A DNA stretch of 64,000 nt from JAGAJR01 sp048463395 (GCA_048463395.1 DBFWPL010000023.1:62001-126000), one strand, 5' to 3'; counted from the first letter of the stretch, positions 27,344 to 36,062 are shown. Notes: generated from the sequence alone by a model not told the origin. A program made the numbers and translations.

Positions 27344-29383
27344 TTAAAGGTGTCCGAAACGAAGCAAATTATAATACTTCGATAAAGACCCGCCTTCAAC
27401 ATTCCAACTAAAGTCTTTTTTCATTGCATTGGTTTTCATTTCGCCGATTTTTTCCGGATGACGATAAAATACCGACAAGGCCTTTTGCAGAGTTTCGGCA
27501 TAAGCGTTAACATTGTTTTTCAGACGCTGAGCCGTTAAATTGCTGCCATACACCCGACGCTTTTCCGTAAAGAAAACTTCTGTCCGGAAACCATCCACAC
27601 CGTCATCTATCGTATCAACCAAACCTCCGGTAGACATTGCAATCGGCAAAGCTCCTTTGGCCATAGCCTCCATCTGAGTCAATCCGCAAGGTTCGAAACG
27701 ACACGGCATCATATAAAAATCTGAAGCAAGCTGAATGGCATAAGCAAACTCATCCTTATACCCTCGGAAAACAAAAATTCTCTGTGCCGCCTTTTTACTG
27801 ACTTCTGCAACTTTGTCTTTCAGTTTTGTCAGCATTTCAAAGTAATTTGCATCACCGGCACCTCCCAAAACAAAAATCGGAAATTCCCGTTTAAACTGGG
27901 CATATTTCTCCACTAACTGCAACATAGCCTGTGCGGCAATATCATATCCTTTTTGTTCGACCAACCGACTTGTTGCACAAATAATCGGCGTCGTCGCCGC
28001 ATTTTTTACCGACTTGGAAATATCTTCAAACTTATAGGTATCAATCAAAGGAATGACTTTTTTACGATAAGCCTCATCGGAAGCGAGCTTAGAAATCAGC
28101 TTAATAAACTCTTTTTTATTTTGAAGTTTAACATCCAGATGATTTTCGTCAAAAAACTTAAAATCAAAATCTTCAAAATACTTGTCAATTACCGAAATTT
28201 TATCTTTATTTGGAGAGATCAGGGACTTCTCATACCCGTTGACAATTCCGAAAAAGTTTCTGTGGTCTTTGCGAATTTTCAAAATATCGCGAAAATCAAA
28301 GCCAAACCCCAATTCTTTGGAAACTTCTTCCAAATAATTCTTAGAAACGGTAACCACCCGGTCTGCCAAGTGAAAATTACAAGATGCTTGATTATAGCAA
28401 TCATGCACAATCAGTGTGTTTGTTGCTCTCGGATTGGAATTTTTAATCGCCTTGGCATTTTTAAAAACAACCGTTGCCATGTTTTCATATAAAGAGTTCA
28501 GTATTTTTGCCGTATTTTCATAATCCCATCCCTGATATCCCAAGTGGTGGGCAACATGAATAATCGGAAGCTGTTTCAATTCATCAGCCAAACCGGCATC
28601 CATTTTGCAAATATCTTTTTGGGCAACCGTAAAATACTTCATTAAACCGGAAAGGGCTCCGCTGTGCCAGTCATTGGCAATAAGAACATTCGGACGGGCA
28701 ATTTCCGGCAATTTTCCCTCAAAGATATTTTTAACCAAAACATAAACCGCTTTTGAGAAAAAGGCGAAACGTTCAACCTCATTAATTCCCGCTTCATTAT
28801 AAACATAACACCCGTCCTGAGCGGAAGGATTGTTTTTATGAGGATTAATTGAAAAGAAACGATCACTGCTCAAAAAGATATAATCCGTACTGCCGGATTT
28901 TCCGGTATAAACAGTAACCTTATACTTAACCAAAGCATATTTATCACCGACAAAAGGAACTTCAATAACTTTAATCTTTTTAACTTTTACGGAAGTTTTT
29001 TCAGCTCCGAAATAGACACCTCCGTCCAGATGAGCTTTTTTCTTTCCAGTATCACCCAAATACATTGGCGTAACCACACAAAGACAGTCGCCGTTTTTCC
29101 CGTAAACTGAATTAAAAACATCCGGAAGCTCGGAAGCAATCATTCCCAAACCTCCCCATTTCATAAAAGTGGCCGTTTCGGAAGAAATCATCCACGCATT
29201 AACCTTGTCAATGACCGGCCATTCATTTTTCCCCAGACACTGTTTTTTAGCAAAATTTTGGATTTCTGAGAGATTGGGATTATTAACAACATTATATGTA
29301 ACGGGAAATTTTTTCTTATTAAAACCTTTTGGCAGAGGTTTGCAAATATTTTGACTTTCTGAAGCAGCAGACAACGATACCAT
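27344..29383 (-). CDS. Glycogen/starch synthase (GT5), long form
   Basis: GT-B glycosyltransferase of family GT5, transferring glucose from a nucleotide sugar to an alpha-1,4-glucan. The N-terminal donor-site motif appears as MKWGGLGMIASELP (about residues 74-87). IANDWHSGALSGLM, HLGYQGWDY and the GIVNGYEKSLISP block follow. The C-terminal Rossmann half has CRFEPCGLTQMEAMAKGALPI with the catalytic Glu-rich motif and MSTGGLVDTIDDGVDGF. At 679 residues it is about 200 longer than ordinary bacterial GlgA, through an N-terminal extension and inserts around the VNGYE region. No other glycogen genes are nearby. It is divergent from grpE. Confidence 0.85.
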   Translation of the reverse strand: MVSLSAASESQNICKPLPKGFNKKKFPVTYNVVNNPNLSEIQNFAKKQCLGKNEWPVIDKVNAWMISSETATFMKWGGLGMIASELPDVFNSVYGKNGDCLCVVTPMYLGDTGKKKAHLDGGVYFGAEKTSVKVKKIKVIEVPFVGDKYALVKYKVTVYTGKSGSTDYIFLSSDRFFSINPHKNNPSAQDGCYVYNEAGINEVERFAFFSKAVYVLVKNIFEGKLPEIARPNVLIANDWHSGALSGLMKYFTVAQKDICKMDAGLADELKQLPIIHVAHHLGYQGWDYENTAKILNSLYENMATVVFKNAKAIKNSNPRATNTLIVHDCYNQASCNFHLADRVVTVSKNYLEEVSKELGFGFDFRDILKIRKDHRNFFGIVNGYEKSLISPNKDKISVIDKYFEDFDFKFFDENHLDVKLQNKKEFIKLISKLASDEAYRKKVIPLIDTYKFEDISKSVKNAATTPIICATSRLVEQKGYDIAAQAMLQLVEKYAQFKREFPIFVLGGAGDANYFEMLTKLKDKVAEVSKKAAQRIFVFRGYKDEFAYAIQLASDFYMMPCRFEPCGLTQMEAMAKGALPIAMSTGGLVDTIDDGVDGFRTEVFFTEKRRVYGSNLTAQRLKNNVNAYAETLQKALSVFYRHPEKIGEMKTNAMKKDFSWNVEGGSLSKYYNLLRFGHL

Positions 29384-29474
29384 TTTTAATCTCTCAACAT
29401 CTAAAAATAATTAAGTTCATTATAACAACATCTTTACAAAAGTATAGCTTTTTAATCTATAAAAAACTTCTGCT

Positions 29475-29503
29475 CTTGACTTGTTATACTTTAATCACTA
29501 AAT
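29475..29503 (+). promoter_or_regulatory. grpE: Probable grpE promoter
   Basis: TTGACT (29475-29480) and TAAATT (29498-29503) are spaced by 17 bases, about 45 bases before grpE. It has no sigma-32-like CCCCAT and no CIRCE inverted repeat. Confidence 0.4.
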
Positions 29504-29549
29504 TTCCTAATATATACACACCTTGCAAAATAATTTAAAGAGGAAAAAG

Positions 29550-30119
29550 ATGAAAAAGGATAAAAAAGACTTCAAAAATGAGGAAGAAAATTTAGAGGAA
29601 GAATTAAACGAAGCCTCAGAAGAAATCGCCGAAGAAGAAACCTCTGATGAAGCCGAGGAATTCAACGAAGAGCTGGAAAAACTCAAAGCAGAAAACCGCC
29701 AATTAAAAGAAGATTTCCTTCGGGCTTACGCCGATGCCGAAAACACCAAAAAACGCTGTGCTCAGGAAATTGAAAAAAACAACAAATACGCTGTTTCATC
29801 TTTTGCCAAAGACTTGCTTCCCGTCGCCGACAACCTTCATCGGGCAATTGCCGCCGTTACGGAAAACAGCAATGAAAACTGTGACGCATTGCTCAAAGGT
29901 GTGGAATTGACGGAAAGCGAATTAATGAAAGTTTTTGACAAATTCGGCATCAAAAAAATGGAAATTTTAGACACTGTTTTTGATCCGAATTTCCATCAAG
30001 TTATTCAAGAGGTCGAAGACAAAACCAAACCGGCCGGAACAATCATTGCCGAAGTTCAAACCGGATATATGATTAACGACCGTATTTTAAGAGAAGCCAT
30101 GGTCGTTGTAACCAAATAA
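29550..30119 (+). CDS. grpE: Nucleotide exchange factor GrpE
   Basis: Co-chaperone of DnaK that drives ADP release. The acidic N-terminal 50 residues are followed by the long coiled coil (LEKLKAENRQLKEDFLRAYADAEN), the four-helix region with FAKDLLPVADNLHRAI, and the beta-domain with FDPNFHQVIQEVEDKTKPAGTI and GYMINDRILREAMVVV. Length 189 is typical. The ATG at 29550 has AGAGGA 6 bases upstream; an in-frame start at 29523 is less likely. dnaK and hrcA are not in the window. It ends in a terminator. Confidence 0.97.
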   Translation: MKKDKKDFKNEEENLEEELNEASEEIAEEETSDEAEEFNEELEKLKAENRQLKEDFLRAYADAENTKKRCAQEIEKNNKYAVSSFAKDLLPVADNLHRAIAAVTENSNENCDALLKGVELTESELMKVFDKFGIKKMEILDTVFDPNFHQVIQEVEDKTKPAGTIIAEVQTGYMINDRILREAMVVVTK

Positions 30120-30140
30120 AATCATGTAGATTTAAAACTC

Positions 30141-30174
30141 AAAAGACTTCTCAGGTAAGAGAAGTCTTTTTTTT
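30141..30174 (+). terminator. grpE terminator
   Basis: AAAAGACTTCTC and GAGAAGTCTTTT form a 12-bp stem with loop AGGTAA and a following T-tract. Confidence 0.92.
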
Positions 30175-30189
30175 AATAAGGCTAAAACA

Positions 30190-30864
30190 TTAAAGTTCAA
30201 AAACCAGGACCGGGCGGACGTAGTAATTGTTATGCTTAAAGTCGTAGCTGTAGCCACCAAAATCCATGCACAATAGCCAAGAACCGTGACTACCGTACTC
30301 TGTAGACGACCAGTGCAAACCGTTTAATTTCGCAACCTTTAACCGACACAATGCTTGGTTAATAATCTTCTTGTTAGGCTGAATAGCTTTCCATTCGTCC
30401 AATGACGGAAGAAACGCTTCTCCGGCTTTAACTCCGTCTCGGGCATACTTGGCACACCACTCAGCAGCTTCGGCTTTCTTACCTTGTTCTTTAGCAACCG
30501 CCAAAATCTCTTGTGTTGCCTCGAAACCGGAAGAAATACTCCTGGTATCAACCTCCAGAAAATCACTCGACCATGGTATACTTGTTTCCCGCAAGCAAAC
30601 ACATAATACCCGCCGGCCAATGATTGCTCCGACTACCGATGTAATTTGTTTACCCGGAATAATTTCCACAGAGATTAAACCATCGCTATAAACAAACATT
30701 CCGGGAGAGATATTACCTATAATGTCAGGAGTGTCCCTTTTCAAACCGGTTGATTCAACATCTCTTAACTTGACCTTTCCGGATGCAAGCCAGTTTTTTA
30801 CAACCTCTTCAGGAGTGAAACCAAACTCTGTGATTACCTTCTCCAGCAAATTGAAATTTTTCAT
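30190..30864 (-). CDS. C-type-lectin/FGE-like protein of unknown function
   Basis: 224 residues, no signal peptide. The last 60 residues run from LHWSSTEYGSHGSWLL through DFGGYSYDFKHNNYYVRPVLVF. This WSST...VRPV pattern is seen in DUF1566-like, FGE-sulfatase/C-type-lectin folds, including surface proteins, phage tail proteins and variable proteins of diversity-generating retroelements. A second region has FLPSLDEWKAIQPNKKIINQAL, also typical of the fold. The N-terminal 100 residues are unrecognised. No reverse transcriptase or template repeat is visible, so hypervariation cannot be claimed. It stands alone, convergent with grpE and downstream of ftsK on the same strand but past the ftsK terminator. 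Confidence 0.6.
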   Translation of the reverse strand: MKNFNLLEKVITEFGFTPEEVVKNWLASGKVKLRDVESTGLKRDTPDIIGNISPGMFVYSDGLISVEIIPGKQITSVVGAIIGRRVLCVCLRETSIPWSSDFLEVDTRSISSGFEATQEILAVAKEQGKKAEAAEWCAKYARDGVKAGEAFLPSLDEWKAIQPNKKIINQALCRLKVAKLNGLHWSSTEYGSHGSWLLCMDFGGYSYDFKHNNYYVRPVLVFEL

Positions 30865-30982
30865 AATGATACTATTATTTAATTTGACAAAATTATTATA
30901 AAGAAAAATACATTTTGAATGCTTAATTTACTATAAATCTTATACTCTGTCAATTATGTTTTAGACAAAAACAAAGCACAAA

Positions 30983-31009
30983 AAAGACCTTCAAACGAAG
31001 GCCTTTTTT
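30983..31009 (-). terminator. ftsK terminator
   Basis: On the minus strand AGGCCTTC pairs with GAAGGTCT around loop GTTT, followed by a T-run, just past the ftsK stop. Confidence 0.8.
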
Positions 31010-31013
31010 AATG

Positions 31014-33281
31014 CTAAAGAACTTCTCTGCGTCCGACATGGTCTGCGGCAGAAACCACACCTTCCTCTTCCATTCGGTCGATGATTGAAGCCGCTCGGTT
31101 GTAGCCGATACGCAACCGGCGTTGAATATAGCTGGTTGAAGCCTTTTTATCGTTACGGACAATCTCTACCGCCTGACGATACAGATCATCATCACTGTCT
31201 CCGCCGCTAAAATCGCCTTTGTCAAAAACCGAGCCCTTGTCTTTTTCGTTAAGCTCGCCTTGTGTAACAGCTTCCACATACTCCGGAGCTTTTTGGGATT
31301 TTAAAAACTCAACAATTTTCTCAACTTCACTGTCCTTAACAAAACTTCCGTGAACACGTATCGGGCGTTGTCCGGCCGGCATATAAAGCATATCGCCTCG
31401 ACCGAGAAGTTGTTCGGCACCTTGCTCGCCCAAAATCGTCCGGCTGTCGATTTTGGAAGTAACCTGAAAACTGATACGGGTCGGGAAATTGGCCTTAATC
31501 GTACCGGTAATAACATCCACGGAAGGACGTTGCGTAGACATAATCAAATGCAGTCCGGCGGCACGAGCCATCTGAGCCAAACGCTGAATAGCCGCTTCCA
31601 CTTCTTTTCCTGCAACCAACATCAAATCCGCCATTTCATCCACCACAATTACAATATATGGCAGCGGTGTCAAATCCAAATTTTGCTCTTCATAAATCGG
31701 TTTACCCGTTTCGGAATCAAAACCCACCTGAACCGTCCGTTTGACCGTTTTTCCGCTGGCACGCAATTCCGCCAGTTTCTGATTATAACCGGCAATATTA
31801 CGAACATTCATCTGAGCCATGGCCCGATAACGGTCTTCCATTTCCTTAACCGCCCATTTAAGACCGATAACCGCCTTTGCCGGATCGGTAATCACCGGTG
31901 TCAACAAATGCGGAATACCGTTATACATCGAAAATTCCAACATTTTCGGGTCAATCATAATCAGTTTGCACTCATCTGGACGCATACGGAACAACAAAGA
32001 CAAAATCATTGAGTTGACACCGACGGATTTACCGGAACCGGTTGTACCGGCAACCAACAAATGCGGCATTTTTGCCAAATCGGCATAAACATTCCGACCG
32101 CCGATGTCTTTACCCAAAACAATATTCAAATCATTTTTGGATACTTTGAAATTATCATCCTCAAACAATTCGCGAAGCCATACGGTTTCCCGGTTGGAAT
32201 TCGGCATTTCAATACCGATGGTGTTTGACCCCGGAACAACGGCAATACGAACGGAAACAACCGACATCGAACGGGCAATATCATCCGCCAAACCGATAAC
32301 TCTGGCGGTTTTTGTCCCCGGAGCAGGTTCAAGCTCATACAATGTAACCACCGGCCCCGGACGAACTTTAACGATTTTTCCGTTAACCCCAAATTCTTGT
32401 AATACATTTTCCAGATCACGGGCTATTTTATCCAGTTCTTTTTCAGAAATCGCATTGCCTGATTTCTTTTCCGGCTTGGAAATCAAGTTAATGTCCGGAT
32501 ACTGATAACCGTCATCAACCGGAGCCACATTAACCGCCAATTTCTCAACAGACTTGCTGTCATCCTTAAGTTTTGGCTCTTTTCGGACTTTAGGTTCTTT
32601 GTTTTTCTTTCTGCGGTTGTTATTTTCCGCTTCTTCCGAAACTTCCCGTTTTTTGAACAACGCCTTTATTCCCAAACCAAAGAATTTAAATCCGGCAACA
32701 ATTCCCATAACAACGGCGGCAAAACATCTCCACCAGCTTTTATAAGTAATGCCGGCGGCATAATTAAATCCTAACCAGGCCAAGACAAACAAAATTCCGG
32801 CAACAATCTGTTTACTGTAAGCATAAGTGTATAAACTATTGATAAAGCTCATCAAATGAGAAGCACAAAACTTTCCGGCAATACCGCCCAACTTAGCAGC
32901 ACCCCATTGACTTGGCAGCAAAGCCAAAAAAGCGGCAAAGAAAAGAACCCCTGAAATAAATGCAAATAAGCGGGAATAAACATTCACAAACTCCCGCAGT
33001 CTCAGAAAATTATATCCCCACATCATCGGCACAATCAGAAAAACCGGCAAAGCAACACCAAACCAAGACAACGTAAAACCGGCACTTGCCGCCCCGAAAA
33101 CGCCCAGATAATTCTGAACATCGCCGGCAGACGCCACATTATAAGAACTGTCGCCCTCATCAAAAGAAAAAATACTGGCAATCACCGCCAGACACAAAGT
33201 AATCAAAAGTGCCCCGAATAAACGCCAAACCAATTTTGTCAGAAAAGTTTTTTCTTTTTTCTTGTTTTTACCCTTTGCCAT
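31014..33281 (-). CDS. ftsK: DNA translocase FtsK
   Basis: Septum-anchored motor that pumps DNA and activates XerCD at dif. About four N-terminal membrane helices (residues 20-190) are followed by a basic linker, then the RecA-like motor with Walker A AGTTGSGKSVGVNSMI, Walker B YIVIVVDEMADLM and LAQMARAAGLHLIMSTQRPSVDVITG. The C-terminal gamma winged helix is QAVEIVRNDKKASTSYIQRRLRIGYNRAA. Length about 755 is short because the linker is only about 60 residues. The ATG at 33281 has AAGGTGAG 7 bases upstream; the adjacent ATG at 33284 is the alternative. XerD is encoded at 48965. Confidence 0.97.
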   Translation of the reverse strand: MAKGKNKKKEKTFLTKLVWRLFGALLITLCLAVIASIFSFDEGDSSYNVASAGDVQNYLGVFGAASAGFTLSWFGVALPVFLIVPMMWGYNFLRLREFVNVYSRLFAFISGVLFFAAFLALLPSQWGAAKLGGIAGKFCASHLMSFINSLYTYAYSKQIVAGILFVLAWLGFNYAAGITYKSWWRCFAAVVMGIVAGFKFFGLGIKALFKKREVSEEAENNNRRKKNKEPKVRKEPKLKDDSKSVEKLAVNVAPVDDGYQYPDINLISKPEKKSGNAISEKELDKIARDLENVLQEFGVNGKIVKVRPGPVVTLYELEPAPGTKTARVIGLADDIARSMSVVSVRIAVVPGSNTIGIEMPNSNRETVWLRELFEDDNFKVSKNDLNIVLGKDIGGRNVYADLAKMPHLLVAGTTGSGKSVGVNSMILSLLFRMRPDECKLIMIDPKMLEFSMYNGIPHLLTPVITDPAKAVIGLKWAVKEMEDRYRAMAQMNVRNIAGYNQKLAELRASGKTVKRTVQVGFDSETGKPIYEEQNLDLTPLPYIVIVVDEMADLMLVAGKEVEAAIQRLAQMARAAGLHLIMSTQRPSVDVITGTIKANFPTRISFQVTSKIDSRTILGEQGAEQLLGRGDMLYMPAGQRPIRVHGSFVKDSEVEKIVEFLKSQKAPEYVEAVTQGELNEKDKGSVFDKGDFSGGDSDDDLYRQAVEIVRNDKKASTSYIQRRLRIGYNRAASIIDRMEEEGVVSAADHVGRREVL

Positions 33282-33450
33282 CATCTCACCTTATCGATTC
33301 ACTGTTGCCTGAATTATACGGCGTAAATCATCAAAAGATTGTTAATAAACACTTGGATAAAATGATAAAATTGATTAAAAACTTGACTTTTTACACAATT
33401 CCGCTAAAGCTGAATCCCGATATATTTAATAATATAAAGGTTTTTTATTG

Positions 33451-34395
33451 ATGAAATATACATTTGTATTTCCCGGTCAAGGTTCACAATTCGTGGGTAT
33501 GGGAAAAGAACTGGCTGACAATTTTCAGTCCGCCAAAGAAGTATTTCAGGAAGTCAATGACGCCATCAATCAGGATTTATTCAAATTAATGACCGAAGGA
33601 CCGGAAAACGAGCTGACGCTGACCGCAAACGCCCAACCGGCCTTAATGGCCAATTCTATGGCGATCGTCCGCATTTTGGAAAAAGACTTCGGAATCAAAC
33701 TCAAAGACAAAGCGGCTTTTGTCGCCGGACACTCTCTGGGCGAATATTCTGCCGCTTGTGCCGCCGGCGTGTTCTCTCTTGAAGACACGGCAAAACTGCT
33801 TCGCATCCGCGGCGACGCCATGCAAAAAGCCGTTCCGGTCGGTGTTGGCGGAATGGCCGCCGTTATGGGAATGTCTTTCAAAGATGTTTCCGCTCTGGCT
33901 GAAGCTGCCGCAGACGGAAAATACACCTGCGTTGCCGCCAATGACAATTCTGACGGTCAGGTTGTTCTTTCCGGCCACATTCAGGCAATTGAAAAGGCTG
34001 TTGAAATAGCTCCGGAATTCGGTGCCAAAAGGTGTATTAAACTTCCGGTAAGTGCTCCGTTTCACAGTCCGTTAATGCAGCCTGCCGCAGAGGTTATGGC
34101 TCATGCATTAATGCAGGTTAAGGCTCATAAACCGGAAATTCCGCTCATTTCAAATGTTCTGGCTTATGCCGTCAATGACGAAAAAGAAATCGTTAAAAGA
34201 TTGATTGAACAAGTAACCGGTTCTGTCCGCTGGAGAGAAAGCGTCCTTTACATGAAGGAAGAAGGCGTAACCGATGTTGTTGAACTTGGAGCGGGAAAAG
34301 TCCTCTCCGGAATTATTAAAAGAAGTGATAAAGAAATGAATGCTTTTTCGGTCGGCACTGTTGCTGAGATTGAAGCATTGGCTAAAGATTTATAA
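33451..34395 (+). CDS. fabD: Malonyl-CoA:ACP transacylase
   Basis: Loads malonyl groups from CoA onto acyl carrier protein for fatty-acid synthesis. The N-terminus has TFVFPGQGSQFVGMGKEL, the nucleophile elbow is AGHSLGEYSA (Ser near residue 92), and the catalytic His is in PVSAPFHSPLM (about 200). VVELGAGKVLSGIIKR near the C-terminus is also conserved. Length 314 is typical. Start ATG at 33451, with AAAGG about 10 bases upstream. fabG follows after 21 bases; acpP and fabF, often next in this operon, are absent here. Confidence 0.97.
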   Translation: MKYTFVFPGQGSQFVGMGKELADNFQSAKEVFQEVNDAINQDLFKLMTEGPENELTLTANAQPALMANSMAIVRILEKDFGIKLKDKAAFVAGHSLGEYSAACAAGVFSLEDTAKLLRIRGDAMQKAVPVGVGGMAAVMGMSFKDVSALAEAAADGKYTCVAANDNSDGQVVLSGHIQAIEKAVEIAPEFGAKRCIKLPVSAPFHSPLMQPAAEVMAHALMQVKAHKPEIPLISNVLAYAVNDEKEIVKRLIEQVTGSVRWRESVLYMKEEGVTDVVELGAGKVLSGIIKRSDKEMNAFSVGTVAEIEALAKDL

Positions 34396-34416
34396 TAACT
34401 TTAAAAGGAAAACAAA

Positions 34417-35154
34417 ATGTTTGAATTACATGATAAAGTAGCTTTAATTACCGGTGCTGCCGGCGGTCTGGGCGACAAAATCGCCCGCACATTGCACAAA
34501 CAAGGTGCAACTCTGGCTTTAACGGATATGCGTGCCGAACCGATGGAAAAACTCAAAGCCGAACTCGGCGACCGTGTAGAAGTTTTCACCGCTAATCTGA
34601 CTAATCCGGAAGATGTTAAAAACCTCGTTTCTCAGGTTGAAGAAAAACTCGGCCGTATTGATATTTTGGTCAACAACGCCGGCTTGACTCGTGATAACCT
34701 CTTCATCCGCATGAGCGACGAAGATTGGCAGTTGGTTTTGGATGTTAACCTTTCTGCAGGTTTCAAATTGGCTAAAGCTGCCGTTCGCGGTATGATGAAA
34801 CGCCGTTTCGGTCGTATCATCGGTATCGCTTCCGTTGTCGGTGTTACCGGAAACGCCGGACAAGCCAACTATTCCGCTTCCAAAGCCGGTATGATTGCCA
34901 TGAACAAATGCTTGGCACAAGAAGTCGGTTCCCGCGGCATTACCGTAAACTCAATTGCTCCAGGCTTTATCAGAACACCGATGACTGATGTTTTGCCTGA
35001 AGACGTAAAAGCCGCCCTGTTGGCTAAAATCCCTGAAGGTAAACTCGGCGAAGCTCAGGATATTGCCAATGTTGTAGCCTTCCTTGCTTCTGACGAAGCT
35101 CAGTACATTACCGGCCAGACGATTAACATCAACGGCGGTATGGCTATGATTTAG
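34417..35154 (+). CDS. fabG: 3-oxoacyl-ACP reductase
   Basis: NADPH-dependent reductase of the fatty-acid elongation cycle. SDR motifs: TGAAGGLGDKIA at residues 12-23, NNAGLTRD (about 87), the catalytic Ser in IASVVGVTGN (about 137) and the Tyr-x3-Lys in YSASKAGM (about 151). The C-terminal GQTININGGMAMI is the FabG ending. Length 245 is typical. AAAAGGAAAAC precedes the ATG. It is the second gene after fabD and ends in a strong terminator. Confidence 0.97.
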   Translation: MFELHDKVALITGAAGGLGDKIARTLHKQGATLALTDMRAEPMEKLKAELGDRVEVFTANLTNPEDVKNLVSQVEEKLGRIDILVNNAGLTRDNLFIRMSDEDWQLVLDVNLSAGFKLAKAAVRGMMKRRFGRIIGIASVVGVTGNAGQANYSASKAGMIAMNKCLAQEVGSRGITVNSIAPGFIRTPMTDVLPEDVKAALLAKIPEGKLGEAQDIANVVAFLASDEAQYITGQTININGGMAMI

Positions 35155-35176
35155 TCTCGAAGTTACTTCGAATACG

Positions 35177-35207
35177 AAAGCCCGCCTAAATAAGCGGGCT
35201 TTTTTAA
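35177..35207 (+). terminator. fabDG terminator
   Basis: AAAGCCCGC and GCGGGCTTT form a 9-bp stem with loop CTAAATAA and a T-tract. Confidence 0.92.
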
Positions 35208-35235
35208 TTGCAAATTAATCTGTTTGCTTTATTAT
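35208..35235 (+). promoter_or_regulatory. Promoter of the 6S-like RNA
   Basis: TTGCAA (35208-35213) and TATTAT (35230-35235) are spaced by 16 bases. The predicted transcription start is near 35242, exactly where the structured RNA begins. Confidence 0.6.
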
Positions 35236-35241
35236 TTCTCT

Positions 35242-35400
35242 TGCGGTTCAGAGGTGAACTGCGGAGTGTCAGAGCTCCTTGAAAACAACAAACTACTCCT
35301 CTATGGGGGAGCTGGGGACATAAGGCTATGCTCGAATAACCCAGACTGCGTTTTCACAGTTCTGAACTCCCTCACCTTATTTTCTTAATAAGGTGAGTTT
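35242..35400 (+). ncRNA. ssrS: Candidate 6S RNA
   Basis: About 160 bases between a good promoter and a strong terminator, without a coding frame. The ends pair: GTTCAG (35246-35251) with CTGAAC (35362-35367) and AACTG (35257-35261) with CAGTT (35357-35361), giving a closing stem with an asymmetric bulge. Inside is a GGAG...CTCC-containing open region and an apical CTCC/GGAG hairpin. This size and closing stem/central bubble/apical stem layout match 6S RNA, the RNA-polymerase-sequestering regulator. I could not confirm the class against a model; an unknown small RNA is the alternative. Confidence 0.5.
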
Positions 35401-35405
35401 TGTTT
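35371..35405 (+). terminator. Terminator of the 6S-like RNA
   Basis: CTCACCTTATT and AATAAGGTGAG form an 11-bp perfect stem with a short T-rich loop, followed by TTTTGTTTT. It separates the RNA from the small HTH gene. Confidence 0.9.
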
Positions 35406-35432
35406 TATATAAACAAATTAAGGAGTTTGAAA

Positions 35433-35687
35433 ATGAGTAAAAGAAAAAACCGTCCGTTTAACACAAACTTTGCCGAACGCAATCCGGAAACAACCGTTTT
35501 GCTTGGTCGGCAGATTGAACAAATCCGAACCGATAACAATTATTCCGTTACCGAACTATGCGACATTCTTGACTTCCAGCCCGACCGCTGGATTGAGATT
35601 GAAAACGGCAAAACTTTCGCCCTTGCCTATCTGACTCGTTTTGCCAAGTTCTTCAAAAAGAAAATTAAAATTGAACTTATCAGATAA
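35433..35687 (+). CDS. Small XRE-like HTH protein
   Basis: 84 residues from ATG 35433 (AAGGAG lies 9 bases upstream; a TTG in frame at 35400 would start inside the terminator). The segment TTVLLGRQIEQIRTDNNYSVTELCDILDFQPDRWIEIENGK resembles a lambda-repressor-type helix-turn-helix, followed by a short FAKFFKKKIKIELIR tail. It is probably a DNA-binding regulator. It stands alone, convergent with a second XRE gene across a shared terminator. No effector domain is visible. Confidence 0.7.
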   Translation: MSKRKNRPFNTNFAERNPETTVLLGRQIEQIRTDNNYSVTELCDILDFQPDRWIEIENGKTFALAYLTRFAKFFKKKIKIELIR

Positions 35688-35690
35688 AAT

Positions 35691-35716
35691 AAAAGCCCCT
35701 TAATCAAGGGGCTTTT
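35691..35716. terminator. Bidirectional terminator between two HTH genes
   Basis: AAAAGCCCCTT and AAGGGGCTTTT form an 11-bp perfect stem with loop AATC; A and T runs on both sides allow function in both directions. Confidence 0.9.
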
Positions 35717-35717
35717 A

Positions 35718-36062
35718 TTAAATAGCCAGTAAAAATTTACAAATATCCCGACGGATATCCGGACGTTGTTTTCGAATATTGGCAATCAAAATAATTTCCT
35801 CATTTGACAACTTTGTCCGTTCCGCTTCCAAAATGTCTTCAAAAAAATCCTGTAAGCCAATTCCCAATGCGTCGGCAATTTCCACTAATTTAGAACAACT
35901 GATACGGTTTTGGGCTCGTTCATATTTCTGTATCTGTTGAAACGTTAATCCGACCCGACCCGCCAAATCCATTTGGGTAATCCCTTTCATTTCCCTAAAA
36001 AGCCTCAACCTGCGACCAATCTCGGCATCTATTTGTCTGGTTCGTTCTGTTCCTCTTTTCAT
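35718..36062 (-). CDS. XRE family transcriptional regulator
   Basis: 114-residue protein with a clear HTH_3 domain: IGRRLRLFREMKGITQMDLAGRVGLTFQQIQKYERAQNRISCSKLVEIADALGI (about residues 15-68). QxQKYExxxNRIS is typical of alphaproteobacterial regulators of this group, which include SinR/ClgR-like and flagellar-type ones. The C-terminal 45 residues are helical and hydrophilic. GGAGCAAAATAT precedes the ATG. Targets unknown. Confidence 0.88.
   Translation of the reverse strand: MKRGTERTRQIDAEIGRRLRLFREMKGITQMDLAGRVGLTFQQIQKYERAQNRISCSKLVEIADALGIGLQDFFEDILEAERTKLSNEEIILIANIRKQRPDIRRDICKFLLAI

Noticed and set aside
29384..29549. CIRCE or sigma-32 heat-shock site before grpE
   Set aside because: No TTAGCACTC-N9-GAGTGCTAA or CCCCAT-type element; only an ordinary promoter-like pair.
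30190..30864. Claim of a diversity-generating retroelement
   Set aside because: No reverse transcriptase or template repeat is visible; only the C-terminal fold is similar, so it is kept as a low-level observation.
31350..32012. A 220-codon plus-strand frame
   Set aside because: Antisense to the FtsK motor domain, composition His/Asn-rich as expected for a shadow frame.
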